Shown: positions 10,398-22,128, counted from the stretch's first letter. The stretch is 57,345 nt of DNA from Planctomycetota bacterium (GCA_016779225.1 JADHNZ010000017.1:1-57345), one strand, 5' to 3'. Notes: generated from the letters alone by a model not told the origin. Translations and numbers: made by a program.

Positions 10398-10403
10398 TCC
10401 CCC

Positions 10404-12191
10404 ATGGCCCCCACCCCCACCAGGCCCCTGGCGACCCTGTTCGCGAGGCTCGTGTTCTTCGGCGCCCTCGGGGCGACCTGGTACCTGGGCAGCGAGGCCA
10501 AGCGCGGGATCAGCGGGCGCGAGGAGGCCGCGACGCGCGAGCTGGACTGCCCGGTGCAGTTCCGGCGGCTCGGCCCCGAGGCGGGCTTCGCCTTCACCCA
10601 CGAGGCCCCGCGCCTCGATCCACGCCTCGACCCGGTCCTCCCGCAGATCGCCGGCACGGGCGCGGCGGTCTCGGCCGTGGACGCGGACCAGGACGGCGCC
10701 CTCGATCTGTACGCGACGACCGGCGGCGACGGCAAGCCCAACGCGCTCTTCGTGCGGCGTGGCGAGCGCTTCGAGGAGGTGGCCGAGGAGGCGGGGCTGG
10801 CGCAGCTCAACCGCGCCGGCGAGTTCGCCTCCCACGGCTCGGTGTGGGCGGACCTCGACCACGACGGGGACCAGGATGTCGTGGTCTACGGCTGGGGCCG
10901 CCAGCGGCTGCTGCGCAACGATGGGGAGCTCCGCTTCACGGAGGTCTCGGCGGAGGCGGGCCTCGACCTCTGGATGAATGCAGTGGGCGCGGTGCTCTTC
11001 GACGCCAACGCCGACGGCTGGCTCGACCTGCTCCTGCTGGGCTACTACCGCGAGGACACCAACCTCTGGGAGCTGGAGACCACGCGCATCCTCCACGAGG
11101 ACCAGGAGTTCGCCATGAACGGGGGCCGGAACCGCTTCTTCGCCGGCGGCCCCGGCCTCACCTTCACCGAGCGCACGGAGGAGTCGGGGCTCGCAGGGAA
11201 CCGCTGGTCCTATGCCGCGGCCGCGGCCGACCTCGATGCGGACGGTGACCAGGACCTCTACATCGCGAACGACTACGGGACCGAGGAGGTCTGGCGCAAC
11301 GACGGCACCGGCCGCTTCGAGCTCTGGCCGGACCTCGGCCTGGACGCCGAGTCGAAGAGCGGCATGTGCGTGGCCCTGGGTGACGCGACGAACAGCGGGC
11401 GCCTGGCGGCCTATGTGACGAACATCACCGAGCCGGGCTTCCTCCAGCAGGGCAACAACCTGCGGGACCTGCGGCTCGCGGACCAGGGCCTTCAGACCAA
11501 CCGGGCCAACGCCATCAGCGCCAACTGCGGCTGGGCGTGGGGCGCGGACTGGGGCGACCTGGACTGCGACGGCCTGCTCGACCTGGTCGTGGTGAACGGG
11601 TTCCGCTCGGCGAACCCCAAGAAGGAGTACTGGTACCAGATGGGCAAGCTGGCCGGAGGCGTCGGCGGGCTCCTCGAGGACGCCACGCACTGGGCGCCCT
11701 TCGAGGACATGAGCCTCTCCGGGTACCAGCAGTCCGCGGTGCTCCTCAACCGCGGGCGCTGGAGCTTCGCCGATGTCTCCCCCTCCAGCGGGATCGACGA
11801 CCGGCACGACGGCCGCGCGGTGATCCTGGCCGACCTCTGGGACGACGGGTTGCTGGATGTGGTGGTGGCGAACCAGAACGGCCCGCTCGTCGTGTATCGC
11901 AACGAGTCACCGGCCGGCGCGCACTGGATCGGGTTCGACCTGCGCGGGACGAGCTCCAACCCGGACGGGATCGGGGCCGAGGTGCTGGTGCGCTTCGGCG
12001 GCGAGACCCAGCTCCAGGTCGTCACCGCGGGCCACGGCTTCAGCAGCCAGACCGACCCCAGGATCCATGTGGGCCTGGGCGAACGAACGGTTGCCGAAGA
12101 GGTGGTGATCCGCTGGCCCTCCGGTGTGGAACAGACCCTTACGAACCTGCCCGCGGGGGTCTATCACAAGGTCGAGGAGCCCGAATCCTGA
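10404..12191 (+). CDS. CRTAC1/UnbV-like FG-GAP repeat protein with ASPIC domain
   Basis: A 595-residue exported or membrane-anchored protein. Residues about 12-30 form a signal or anchor helix. At least six calcium-binding FG-GAP loops follow, including DADQDGALD, DLDHDGDQD, DANADGWLD, DLDADGDQD and DLDCDGLLD, forming a beta-propeller. The last 80 residues (GIGAEVLVRFGG to VVIRWPSGVEQTL) are an ASPIC/UnbV domain. UnbV was named from enediyne gene clusters, but relatives are widespread and of unknown function. The next gene is UnbU-like, 53 bp downstream, reproducing the UnbV-UnbU pairing. No enediyne polyketide synthase is present. Confidence 0.85.
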   Translation: MAPTPTRPLATLFARLVFFGALGATWYLGSEAKRGISGREEAATRELDCPVQFRRLGPEAGFAFTHEAPRLDPRLDPVLPQIAGTGAAVSAVDADQDGALDLYATTGGDGKPNALFVRRGERFEEVAEEAGLAQLNRAGEFASHGSVWADLDHDGDQDVVVYGWGRQRLLRNDGELRFTEVSAEAGLDLWMNAVGAVLFDANADGWLDLLLLGYYREDTNLWELETTRILHEDQEFAMNGGRNRFFAGGPGLTFTERTEESGLAGNRWSYAAAAADLDADGDQDLYIANDYGTEEVWRNDGTGRFELWPDLGLDAESKSGMCVALGDATNSGRLAAYVTNITEPGFLQQGNNLRDLRLADQGLQTNRANAISANCGWAWGADWGDLDCDGLLDLVVVNGFRSANPKKEYWYQMGKLAGGVGGLLEDATHWAPFEDMSLSGYQQSAVLLNRGRWSFADVSPSSGIDDRHDGRAVILADLWDDGLLDVVVANQNGPLVVYRNESPAGAHWIGFDLRGTSSNPDGIGAEVLVRFGGETQLQVVTAGHGFSSQTDPRIHVGLGERTVAEEVVIRWPSGVEQTLTNLPAGVYHKVEEPES

Positions 12192-12244
12192 CCCCGCGCG
12201 CAGCGCGGCCACCCCTCCCCTACAGCTCCGACCGGCTTCCCCTC

Positions 12245-13114
12245 ATGAGCACGACCCCCAGCGCCCCCTCCGGCTTCCTCTCGAAGATCGGCCCCAAGCA
12301 CATGGTGTCGACCCTGATCACGATGATCCTGGTCTTCGGCGAGCTGAACTTCGGGATCGTGGGCGGGTTCGGCCGCATGGTGGCTGCGCTGGGCACCTGC
12401 ATGGTCGTGGAGGCGGTGCTCTCCAAGGCGGTGATCGGTCGCACGGTCCCGCTCCTCAGCGCCTACATCTCCGGCAACAGCATGGTCATCCTGCTCAAGC
12501 CCCAGGATGTGCTGTGGCCCTTCGCCCTGGGCGCCGCGATGGCGATCTCGTCCAAGTATGTGCTGCGCTGGCGCGGCCGGCACCTCTGGAACCCGACCAA
12601 CCTCGCGATCTGCGTCCTGCTGCTCATCGCGCCGTCGGTCTCGGCCATCCTGAGCCACGAGTGGGGCAATGCGTGGACGACCAACGCCATCGTCTGGGTC
12701 GTGGGCCTGATCGTCGTCCAGCGCGCCAAGGTGCTCCACATCAGCATCGCCTATGTGCTGGCGTTCCTCGCGCTCGCAGGCCTGCGCGCCTGGCATCTGG
12801 ACCTGCCCTACCTGACCGAGGCGGCGCCCCTGACGGGTCCGATGTACCAGCTGCTGGTGTTCTTCATGATCACCGACCCGGCGACCACCGTGGCCACCCG
12901 GCGCGGCCGCATCAGCGTCGCCGTGGGGATCGCGGTCCTCGAGCACATCCTGCGCCTCGGCGCAGACAGCCAGGCCGCCTGGGCCACTCCGTTCCAGACC
13001 GCGCCCGCGCTCTTCGCCCTGTTCTTCCTGGGCCCCATCGCAAAGGTCGTCTCCCTCGAGCTGCAGGCGAGGGACTCCGAGCCCAGCCCGCTCACGGGCA
13101 AGGTCGCGGCCTGA
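12245..13114 (+). CDS. UnbU-like membrane protein related to RnfD/NqrB
   Basis: A 289-residue polytopic membrane protein with eight or nine hydrophobic segments, including MVSTLITMILVFGELNFGIV and LYQLLVFFMITDPATT-like helices. FFMITDPATTV resembles the segment of RnfD/NqrB where FMN is attached to a threonine in the D-x-x-T-S/T context; whether a flavin is bound here cannot be read. Proteins of this type are annotated UnbU beside UnbV in enediyne clusters. ATG 12245 starts the membrane protein; the longer frame upstream overlaps the unbV-like gene in another frame. It is probably co-transcribed with it. Confidence 0.78.
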   Translation: MSTTPSAPSGFLSKIGPKHMVSTLITMILVFGELNFGIVGGFGRMVAALGTCMVVEAVLSKAVIGRTVPLLSAYISGNSMVILLKPQDVLWPFALGAAMAISSKYVLRWRGRHLWNPTNLAICVLLLIAPSVSAILSHEWGNAWTTNAIVWVVGLIVVQRAKVLHISIAYVLAFLALAGLRAWHLDLPYLTEAAPLTGPMYQLLVFFMITDPATTVATRRGRISVAVGIAVLEHILRLGADSQAAWATPFQTAPALFALFFLGPIAKVVSLELQARDSEPSPLTGKVAA

Positions 13115-13157
13115 GCCGCCTGGCGCGCCGCCCTGGAACCGCCGGCCTGGCCGCGCC

Positions 13158-13163
13158 TAGGCT
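13158..13163 (+). promoter_or_regulatory. -10-like hexamer TAGGCT of the small lipoprotein gene
   Basis: TAGGCT ends 6 nt before GTG 13170, the same spacing as at 10392. It supports GTG 13170 over GTG 13164 as the start. Confidence 0.4.
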
Positions 13164-13169
13164 GTGGAG

Positions 13170-13559
13170 GTGAAGGCACACCTCCCCGCCATCCTGCTGC
13201 TCCTCGGAGCAGCCTCCCTCGCCGTGGTGCCCGGCGGCTGCGCCAGCGCCGAGCCCTCCGCGCAGGAGCCCGTTGCTCGCTCCGGCTCGGTCCTCCCCTT
13301 CGCCCCGGAGGCGACCTGGAGCGCCGCGGTCCAGGTCTTCAAGGGACTGGGAGGCGCGACCGCGGAGGTCGACGCGGCCTCAGCACGCCTGCGCATGACC
13401 TGGAGCGGAGCGCGCGTGGTCGCAGAGCTGCAGCCGCACACCAGCGGAGGAACGATCGTGCGCCTGGGAGCCCGCAAGGAGGGCATCGACTCGCCCGCAA
13501 CGGTGAACGCCGTCCTCAGTCGCGTGCAGCAGGTCCTCAACGGCCGCGGCCGTCGCTGA
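13170..13559 (+). CDS. Small predicted lipoprotein
   Basis: A 129-residue protein starting with GTG 13170 (VKAHLPAIL); GTG 13164 would add two residues. A signal peptide of about 23 residues ends at PGGC, a lipobox. The mature part is about 105 residues with alternating hydrophobic strands and a last helix (VNAVLSRVQQVL). The pattern loosely recalls DUF3568-type periplasmic lipoproteins, but I cannot assign a family. It follows the UnbU-like gene by 55 bp with its own -10-like element. Confidence 0.65.
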   Translation: MKAHLPAILLLLGAASLAVVPGGCASAEPSAQEPVARSGSVLPFAPEATWSAAVQVFKGLGGATAEVDAASARLRMTWSGARVVAELQPHTSGGTIVRLGARKEGIDSPATVNAVLSRVQQVLNGRGRR

Positions 13560-13606
13560 GCAGGCGTCGCTCCTGCGGCTCCGGATGCGCCCGGGGCTCT
13601 CAGCTC

Positions 13607-14521
13607 TCAGCCCTCATCCGAGGGCGCGGCGGCGGCGGCCTCCGCCGCGAGCACGAACGCGCCCTCGATGCCCGCGCCGGCGCCTAGGCCGGCCGGCTGG
13701 AGCCAGGAGGCGTGTGCGCCGAAGCGCTCCTCAGGCAGGTAGCCCGCCGCAAGCTCCAGGAGGCGTGTGCGCACGCGGTCCAGAAGGCCGGGCCGCAGGC
13801 CGACGCCCCCGCCGACGAGCAGGCGCTCGGGGGCGGTGGTGAGGGTGAGTGCGAGCAGGCCCTGGGCCAGGTCGTGCACGACCGGCTCCCAGGCCGGGTG
13901 GTCGTCCGCGAGCTCCTCCGCCGGCCGACCCGCCCGGGCCGCGATGGCGGGGCCGCTCGCAAGGCCCTCCCAGCAATCCCCATGGAACGGGCAGCAGCCG
14001 GCGAAGGAGTCGCCCTCGGCGCGGGCGAGCCGCAGGTGCCCGACCTCGGGATGCAGGCGCCCGCGAACGGGCGCACCTCCCGCCAGGATCCCCGCGCCGA
14101 TCCCCGTGCCCACGGTGACATAGACAAGGTCCTGACAGCCCTGGCCCGCGCCCCGCGCCTGCTCTCCGAGGGCCGCCCCGACCACATCCGTCTCGAAGCG
14201 CAGGCGCGTGTGCGGGCCAAGGCTCAGGGCCGCCGCCAGGTCGACCCCCGCCCAGCCCTCCTTGGGCGTGCTCAGAAGGCGCCCCGTGCGGCTGTCCAGG
14301 GGTCCGAAGCAGGCCACCCCCACGGCCTCGAGGGTTCCTTGGGAGCTGAGGACCTCCCGCACCGCGCCCAGCGTCTCGTGCGACGAGCCGGTCGGGACCT
14401 CCTCGCGCGCGAGCTCGCGGCCGCCGGCCCCGCGCACGGACACGACGAAGCGCGTGCCCCCTCCCTCAACCGCGCCGAGCGCTCCGGGGGGGCGTTCAGG
14501 CTGCGACGGTGCCCCTCCCAC
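13607..14521 (-). CDS. ROK family sugar kinase, fructokinase type
   Basis: A 304-residue ATP-dependent sugar kinase. GAVEGGGTRFVVSV is the N-terminal phosphate-binding motif of the fructokinase branch, where ScrK/GmuE enzymes read EAGGTKFV. GTGIGAG is the second phosphate loop. HPEVGH with CCPFHGDCWEGLASGPAI is the ROK zinc site (His and three Cys) in the fructokinase arrangement. The predicted product is fructose 6-phosphate. I start at GTG 14521, 5 bp after the Rieske gene stop; a longer open frame would run through that gene. It is the second gene of a two-gene operon. Confidence 0.83.
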   Translation of the reverse strand: MGGAPSQPERPPGALGAVEGGGTRFVVSVRGAGGRELAREEVPTGSSHETLGAVREVLSSQGTLEAVGVACFGPLDSRTGRLLSTPKEGWAGVDLAAALSLGPHTRLRFETDVVGAALGEQARGAGQGCQDLVYVTVGTGIGAGILAGGAPVRGRLHPEVGHLRLARAEGDSFAGCCPFHGDCWEGLASGPAIAARAGRPAEELADDHPAWEPVVHDLAQGLLALTLTTAPERLLVGGGVGLRPGLLDRVRTRLLELAAGYLPEERFGAHASWLQPAGLGAGAGIEGAFVLAAEAAAAAPSDEG

Positions 14522-14526
14522 CGCGC

Positions 14527-14880
14527 TCAGAGGTGAACCTCGATCTGGCCGTTGCGCTCGACGCAGGTGTAGGTCTTCGCGTCGCTGCAGACGACCTCCT
14601 TGGGGCGGCCGGTGGTGGCGTCGAACTTGTAGTTGTGCAGGGGGCACACGGCGAACCGGCCCTCGTGCAGCGGACCGCGAACCAGGCGCCCGCCCTTGCC
14701 GTGAGGACACTCGGTGTCCAGCGCGTGCACTTTGCCGTCCACCCGGCAGAGCAGCAGCTGGCGGCCGTCCGACCCCAGATCCCCGATCTCGATCGTGCGC
14801 GCCTCGCCCTCCACCAGCTTGGCGGCGTCGGGCACGATGACCGGACGCTTCCCGAACAGCCCGAGCAGCTTCTTCAGCAT
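14527..14880 (-). CDS. Rieske [2Fe-2S] ferredoxin-like protein
   Basis: A 117-residue soluble Rieske protein. The cluster ligands are C58-P-H60 and C79-P-L-H82 (ECPHGKGG and CPLHNYKF), the small ferredoxin/NirD-like arrangement. There is no signal or membrane anchor, only an amphipathic basic start (MLKKLLGLFGK), so a cytoplasmic electron carrier is likely. Its redox partner is not in the window. It heads an operon with the sugar kinase. ATG 14880 stands 7 nt after a TACCAT hexamer. Confidence 0.88.
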   Translation of the reverse strand: MLKKLLGLFGKRPVIVPDAAKLVEGEARTIEIGDLGSDGRQLLLCRVDGKVHALDTECPHGKGGRLVRGPLHEGRFAVCPLHNYKFDATTGRPKEVVCSDAKTYTCVERNGQIEVHL

Positions 14881-14887
14881 GGGGCCG

Positions 14888-14897
14888 ATGGTACCCT
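14888..14897. promoter_or_regulatory. Overlapping divergent -10-like hexamers around GGTACC
   Basis: On the minus strand TACCAT (14893-14888) ends 7 nt before the Rieske ATG 14880. On the plus strand TACCCT (14892-14897) ends 10 nt before ATG 14908. The divergent transcription starts would be only about 27 bp apart. Confidence 0.4.
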
Positions 14898-14907
14898 CGC
14901 CCCCGTC

Positions 14908-16299
14908 ATGCGACCCGTCCTCGTCCTCGATTGCGTCGGGCTCTCCCTCGACCAGGTGGGCGAGCACACGCCGCACCTCGCGGCCCTGGCCCGCCGCGGG
15001 GCCTCCGCTCCCCTGGAGGCGGTGCTCCCTGCCGTCACCTGCTCGGCCCAGGCCACCTACCTGACTGGCCTGTGGCCGGACCAGCACGGCGCCGTCGGCA
15101 ACGGCTGGCGCCTGCCCAGCACCGGCGAGGTCAACCTCTGGCGCCAGGCCAACAGCCTGGTGGAGGGGGAGAAGGTCTACGAGACGGCCCGCCGTCGCGA
15201 CGAGAGCTTCACCTGCGCGAAGCTGTTCTGGTGGTGGAACCTCGGCGCCGCCGTGGACTGGTCGGTGACCCCTCGTCCCCACTACCTCGCGGACGGCGCC
15301 AAGCAGGTCGCGATCTACTCGTGGCCCACGGCCTATGGGTCCCGGCTGGAGGAGGAGCTCGGCGCCTTCCCCTTCTTCGACTTCTGGGGACCGAAGGCCG
15401 GCCTGCCCTCGAGCGAGTGGATCGCGCGCGCCGCCATCCGCACCCTGGAGGAGCAGCGCCCCACCCTGACCCTCGCGTACCTCCCCCACCTGGACTACGA
15501 CCACCAGCGGTACGGCCCCGAGGACCCGCGCAGCCTGCGCGCGCTCCGTGAGCTCGACGGGCTCGTGGGCGAGCTGGTGGCGGCCGCGGACCGCGCGGGC
15601 GCGACGACCGTGGTCCTCAGCGAGTACGCGATCGACCCCGTCTCGCGGCCGGTGCATGTGAACCGCGCCCTGCGCGAGGCGGGCCTGCTGGTCACGCGCT
15701 CGGGCCCGGGTGGCGACACCCTCGATGTGTACGCAAGCGGAGCGTTCGCCCTTGCGGACCACCAGCTGGCCCATGTGTACACGCGGGACCCGGCCTCGCA
15801 CGCCGCGGCTCGCGAGGTGCTGGAGGGTCTCCCGGGCGTCGACGCGGTCGCTGGCGGCCCGGAGCGCGCCGCGTGGCACCTGGACCACCCGAACGCAGGC
15901 GACCTGGTGGCCGTGGCCGAGCCGGACGCGTGGTTCACCTACTACTACTGGTCGGACCCCGCGGACGAGCCCGACTTCGCGCGCACCGTCGACATCCACC
16001 GCAAGCCGGGGTACGACCCCTGCGAGATGTTCGCGGATCCGGCGCTGCGCTTCCCCGCCCTCAGGGTGGCTCGCCGCCTGGCCCAGAAGAAGCTCGGCAT
16101 GCGCTACCTGATGGATGTGATCCCCCTCGAGGCCGAGCTCGTGGGAGGCAGCCACGGGCGCCTGCCCCGCACGCCCGAGCGGGGGCCGGTCTGGCTCTGC
16201 TCGGAGCCGTGGTCCGAGGCGAGCCCCGAGCCCGCTGGCGGCGTGGTCGGCGCCACCAGCGTGCGCGACCGGCTGCTGGGCCTGCTCGACCTCGCGTAG
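14908..16299 (+). CDS. Alkaline phosphatase superfamily protein (nucleotide pyrophosphatase/phosphodiesterase type)
   Basis: A 463-residue protein that begins directly with the fold (VLVLDCVGL, metal Asp) and has no signal peptide, so it is probably cytoplasmic. LPAVTCSAQATYLTG matches the nucleophile region of phosphodiesterase/nucleotide pyrophosphatases, with Thr near residue 44. PHLDYDHQRYG and a later His supply the second metal set. It resembles uncharacterised phosphodiesterases acting on phosphate monoesters or nucleotides; the substrate cannot be read. The start is ATG 14908. It converges on the DinB-like gene with an 11-bp gap. Confidence 0.8.
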   Translation: MRPVLVLDCVGLSLDQVGEHTPHLAALARRGASAPLEAVLPAVTCSAQATYLTGLWPDQHGAVGNGWRLPSTGEVNLWRQANSLVEGEKVYETARRRDESFTCAKLFWWWNLGAAVDWSVTPRPHYLADGAKQVAIYSWPTAYGSRLEEELGAFPFFDFWGPKAGLPSSEWIARAAIRTLEEQRPTLTLAYLPHLDYDHQRYGPEDPRSLRALRELDGLVGELVAAADRAGATTVVLSEYAIDPVSRPVHVNRALREAGLLVTRSGPGGDTLDVYASGAFALADHQLAHVYTRDPASHAAAREVLEGLPGVDAVAGGPERAAWHLDHPNAGDLVAVAEPDAWFTYYYWSDPADEPDFARTVDIHRKPGYDPCEMFADPALRFPALRVARRLAQKKLGMRYLMDVIPLEAELVGGSHGRLPRTPERGPVWLCSEPWSEASPEPAGGVVGATSVRDRLLGLLDLA

Positions 16300-16310
16300 G
16301 GACCGGCCCC

Positions 16311-16823
16311 TCAGTCGTTCGTGAGCCCGTCCAGGGCCGCGTCGTCGTAGAACGCCAGGCCGTGCCCGGCACCGGCCCGCGCCTTCGCGATCCAGACGGC
16401 CTGGCCCGCGTGCCACGCGAAGTGCTCCACCACATGCAGGACCGCGCCGAGGGTCGTGGTCTCGAACCCCTGGATCCGGCGCGGGCGGGCGGCCTCCTCG
16501 GAGGGCAGCTCCTCGATCAGGCTGGCCGCCTCCTCCACGGTGACGGCGAGGGCAGCGAGCAGGAGCAGGTCGTCCCCCTCGCGCTGGTCGAACTCGGCGG
16601 CGCGGTCGCGATGGTCGCAGGCATCCCCGAGGCCGCTCAGGATCCACTGCCGGACATTGCCCTCGAGGTGCGCGAGGACCGTGCCGAAGGCCAAGGCATC
16701 CGGGTGGGGTCGCCACCACAGGTCGCCCGCGGGCAGGACCTGCGCCGCGCGCGCGATCCGTCGGGAGTGCTCCCTCAGGGTCGCCGCGGCGTCACGCAGG
16801 AAGAGCTCGACGGCCGCGGTCAC
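16311..16823 (-). CDS. DinB-like protein (DUF1572 type)
   Basis: A 170-residue four-helix-bundle protein. Three histidines in family positions (LAHLEGN near residue 52 and VVEHFAWHAGQ near 133-138) form the DinB metal site. DinB/YfiT proteins include thiol-dependent transferases and many of unknown role. GTG 16823 overlaps the stop of the upstream gene (GTGA), so translation is coupled. It is the last gene of the gcvP operon. Confidence 0.78.
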   Translation of the reverse strand: MTAAVELFLRDAAATLREHSRRIARAAQVLPAGDLWWRPHPDALAFGTVLAHLEGNVRQWILSGLGDACDHRDRAAEFDQREGDDLLLLAALAVTVEEAASLIEELPSEEAARPRRIQGFETTTLGAVLHVVEHFAWHAGQAVWIAKARAGAGHGLAFYDDAALDGLTND

Positions 16824-17299
16824 CCGATCCCCTGCTCCGCGAGCCAGGTGGACTGGGCGCGGCTGCCTGGGTCGCGCGACACGCCCTCGACCACCAGCGC
16901 CGCGAGGCGCGCATCTCCGTCGATCCCAAGCCACACCAGGCTGTCCCCCAGGCGGGCCCACTCGAGGGGTTCCAAGCCGCCGAAGCGCAGGCGCAGGGTC
17001 CCCTCGGTGCCGTCGAACAGGAGCGCGGGAGCCTCCTCGGGGCACAGCTCGACCCCGGCCTCCACGGCCCGCGGGGCCTCGGCCGGCCGGCTCGGCGCCG
17101 CGGCCAGCGTCTCGAACGCGGCGGGCTCGAGCGAGAGATGCGCGAAGGTCCCGTCCTCGTCGGCGACGAGCACCAGCCCGTCGCCCCACGCCACCGCGCT
17201 GCCCTCGCCGTCGGCCTCCGCCGACCACAGGTCCAGGGTCCCCGTCTCCGGGTCGTGGAACGCCTTGTGGATGGCGTGACCGTCGAAGACGACGAGCAT
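16820..17299 (-). CDS. Hypothetical protein downstream of gcvP
   Basis: A 159-residue protein starting MLVVFDGHAIHKAFHD, beta-rich and acidic, with repeating segments such as LDLWSAEADGEGSAVAWGDGLVLV that could form a small propeller-like or sandwich fold. I do not recognise a family. ATG 17299 follows the gcvP stop by 2 bp and its own stop overlaps the DinB-like start, so it is part of that operon. Confidence 0.7.
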   Translation of the reverse strand: MLVVFDGHAIHKAFHDPETGTLDLWSAEADGEGSAVAWGDGLVLVADEDGTFAHLSLEPAAFETLAAAPSRPAEAPRAVEAGVELCPEEAPALLFDGTEGTLRLRFGGLEPLEWARLGDSLVWLGIDGDARLAALVVEGVSRDPGSRAQSTWLAEQGIG

Positions 17300-17301
17300 G
17301 C

Positions 17302-20202
<2,901 letters not shown>

Positions 20203-20564
20203 GAGAGCTCTTGGGGGGCGGCGGCCGGGGGAGGGGTCCGGGGCGCTGGCGACCAGCGCGACCGGGAGGAGAATCGCGGATTGTAGATCCCTGCGGGCCA
20301 AGCGCGAGTCCCTGCCTCTGCGACCGGTGCGCGCATCCGAGGGACGCGAGGCCTGCGCCAGAGGCCCCCCATGGGCTACGCCGCCAGGCGTAGGGGAGAT
20401 CCTGTATTTTTCACTTGCGAAATGGGCGTACTGGGCCCAAAATGGGTGAACTGGAGTTCCCGCTTTTGCGATGACCATACTCCAGGGACCTGGCCGAGCT
20501 CGTCCAAGCGCTGTGCGGACCAGGACCTCGACCGATCGTTTGACCGTCCGCATCGTGACCGAAG
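20203..20564. promoter_or_regulatory. Divergent gcvP/TetR control region
   Basis: This 362-bp gene-free region includes the most AT-rich stretch nearby (20404-20480). A minus-strand TACAAT (20285-20280) could be the gcvP -10, giving a leader of about 70 nt. I searched for glycine-riboswitch hallmarks in the leader and saw none. Two imperfect direct repeats, AAATGGGCGTACTGG (20420-20434) and AAATGGGTGAACTGG (20440-20454), are spaced exactly 20 bp and could be operator sites. Confidence 0.45.
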
Positions 20565-21176
20565 ATGAGCGCCAGCCCTGAGACCTCGACCTCCCCGACC
20601 TCCACCTCCCCCGACCGCAGTCGTGCGCTCGAGGAGGCAATGCGGGCCTTCTGGGAGCGCGGCTACGAGGGGGCCAGCATTCAGATCCTGGTGGACCGGA
20701 CGGGCATGCACCGGGCCAACCTCTACTCGGCCTTCCGCTCCAAGGCCGAGTTGTTCCTCGAGGCGCTCGACCACTACACCGCGCGGCGGCTGAAGGAGGT
20801 CGAGGGATTCCTCGCCGCGGGCCCCGCCCTCGACCAGCTCCATGCGATGGCGACGAGCCAGGTCGAGCCCCCCCCCGAGGGCCATCCCCCCTCCTGCCTC
20901 GTGCTGCGGACCACCCTGGGCCAGGGCTTCGAGGTCCCCGGCGTGCCGGAGCGCGTGGACGCCTTCCTGACGAGCATGCGGGGAATCCTCGCCACCACCA
21001 TCGAGCGCGCCCAGGCAGACGGCACTGCTCGCGCTGGTCGGGACCCCGAGCTCCTCGCCGAGGTCTTCCTGATCGGCATGCAGGGCATGTGCGGCGCGCG
21101 GGTCTGCGACCGTGATGAGGGCCGCCGCGCGGCCATCGTCGACCAGCTCGTGAGCTTGATCGCAGGCGGCAACTAG
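20565..21176 (+). CDS. TetR family transcriptional regulator
   Basis: A 203-residue repressor-type protein. After a Ser/Thr/Pro-rich 15-residue N-terminus, residues about 20-65 form the TetR DNA-binding domain, with [20 protein letters not shown] and [11 protein letters not shown]. The C-terminal part ([29 protein letters not shown]) resembles the AcrR/NemR-like ligand domain. It is divergent from gcvP and upstream of the Nudix-led operon, so it could control itself, gcvP or the operon. The inducer is unknown. Confidence 0.9.
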   Translation: MSASPETSTSPTSTSPDRSRALEEAMRAFWERGYEGASIQILVDRTGMHRANLYSAFRSKAELFLEALDHYTARRLKEVEGFLAAGPALDQLHAMATSQVEPPPEGHPPSCLVLRTTLGQGFEVPGVPERVDAFLTSMRGILATTIERAQADGTARAGRDPELLAEVFLIGMQGMCGARVCDRDEGRRAAIVDQLVSLIAGGN

Positions 21177-21299
21177 CGCCCTCGCGCGCCGGGGCCGCGT
21201 CACGCAGGGGCAGCCCCACGGGAGAGGGAGAGCCGAAGGCGGGCGGGCGGATGGCTGCGCCCACGGCCTGGAGCCGGACTGTGTGCGCGGCGCCGGCGC

Positions 21300-21305
21300 T
21301 AGACT
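21300..21305 (+). promoter_or_regulatory. -10-like hexamer TAGACT of the Nudix-led operon
   Basis: TAGACT lies 28 nt before ATG 21334. The same hexamer precedes the gene at 7796 and purB. It suggests that the four-gene operon has its own promoter rather than reading through from tetR. Confidence 0.4.
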
Positions 21306-21333
21306 CAAGGCGCCCCCTCCCCAGGGGCCTCCG

Positions 21334-22128
21334 ATGCAGGACCGTCCCACCCCGTCGCCCGCCCTCATGGCGATCGAGGTCGTGGAGGACCGCACCGCGA
21401 CTAGCAGGCTGGACGAGGGATTCCTGAGGCTCGAGCGGCTCGTGGTCCGAAACCGCTACGCCGACGGAACTCTGTCTGAGCCCTATCCCTGCGATGTCGT
21501 GCGGCGCCGGGGCAGCGACGCGGTGGTTGCGGCCCTGTGGGCCCGGCGTGGACCGAGGGGCGTGCAGGTCGTGCTGCGCGAGGCACCGCGCGTGCCCGTC
21601 TACCTCCGGCGCACCCGCACCCCCGCCCTCACCGATCCGCGCGACTACCTGACCCTGCTCGAGGTCGTCGCCGGCCTCGTAGAGCCCGAGGACGGCCCGG
21701 GCCCCGTCGGCCACGCCCGACGCGCCGCGGCGGAGGCCCGCGAGGAGGTGGGGCTCGAGATCGCGGCCGAGGCCATGGCGAGCCTTGGCGAGGGGAGCTT
21801 CGCCAGCCCTGGCACCGGCGACGAGAAGGTCCTGTTCCAGGCAGGCGAGGTCGAAGAGGGGGCGGTCGCCGTGCTTGGAGCGGACGAGGTGACGGGGGAC
21901 GGCTCGGTCATGGAGGAGTGGGGCCGGCCGCAGGTCCTCGATCTGCGCGAGGCGCTGCGCGCCTGCCGCGACGGCCGCATCCCCGACCTGAAGACCGAGG
22001 TCGCCCTCCAGCGCCTCGCGGATCACCTGGGCTACCTGCCCCAGCTGGATGCCTGGGTCCACGAGCTCCCCGAGGAATGGAGCGCGCGGCACGACTCCCT
22101 GGGCGCGAGGCCCGCCTCGGGCGCGTGA
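21334..22128 (+). CDS. Nudix hydrolase
   Basis: A 264-residue protein whose core resembles ADP-sugar pyrophosphatases. The Nudix box spans residues 113-141 (AGLVEPEDG ending [11 protein letters not shown]), with the metal-binding E-x-x-E-E-x-G-L core and one relaxed position where R-E usually stands. The N-terminal 60 residues would form the dimer strand region of ADP-ribose/ADP-sugar hydrolases. ATG 21334 is preferred over GTG 21283, which lies upstream of the -10 hexamer. Its stop overlaps the next start (TGATG). It is the first of four coupled genes. Confidence 0.85.
   Translation: MQDRPTPSPALMAIEVVEDRTATSRLDEGFLRLERLVVRNRYADGTLSEPYPCDVVRRRGSDAVVAALWARRGPRGVQVVLREAPRVPVYLRRTRTPALTDPRDYLTLLEVVAGLVEPEDGPGPVGHARRAAAEAREEVGLEIAAEAMASLGEGSFASPGTGDEKVLFQAGEVEEGAVAVLGADEVTGDGSVMEEWGRPQVLDLREALRACRDGRIPDLKTEVALQRLADHLGYLPQLDAWVHELPEEWSARHDSLGARPASGA

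Noticed and set aside
20203..20400. Possible glycine riboswitch before gcvP
   Set aside because: I could not find the conserved aptamer cores or a tandem arrangement in the minus-strand leader; only GC-rich sequence and a -10-like TACAAT are visible.
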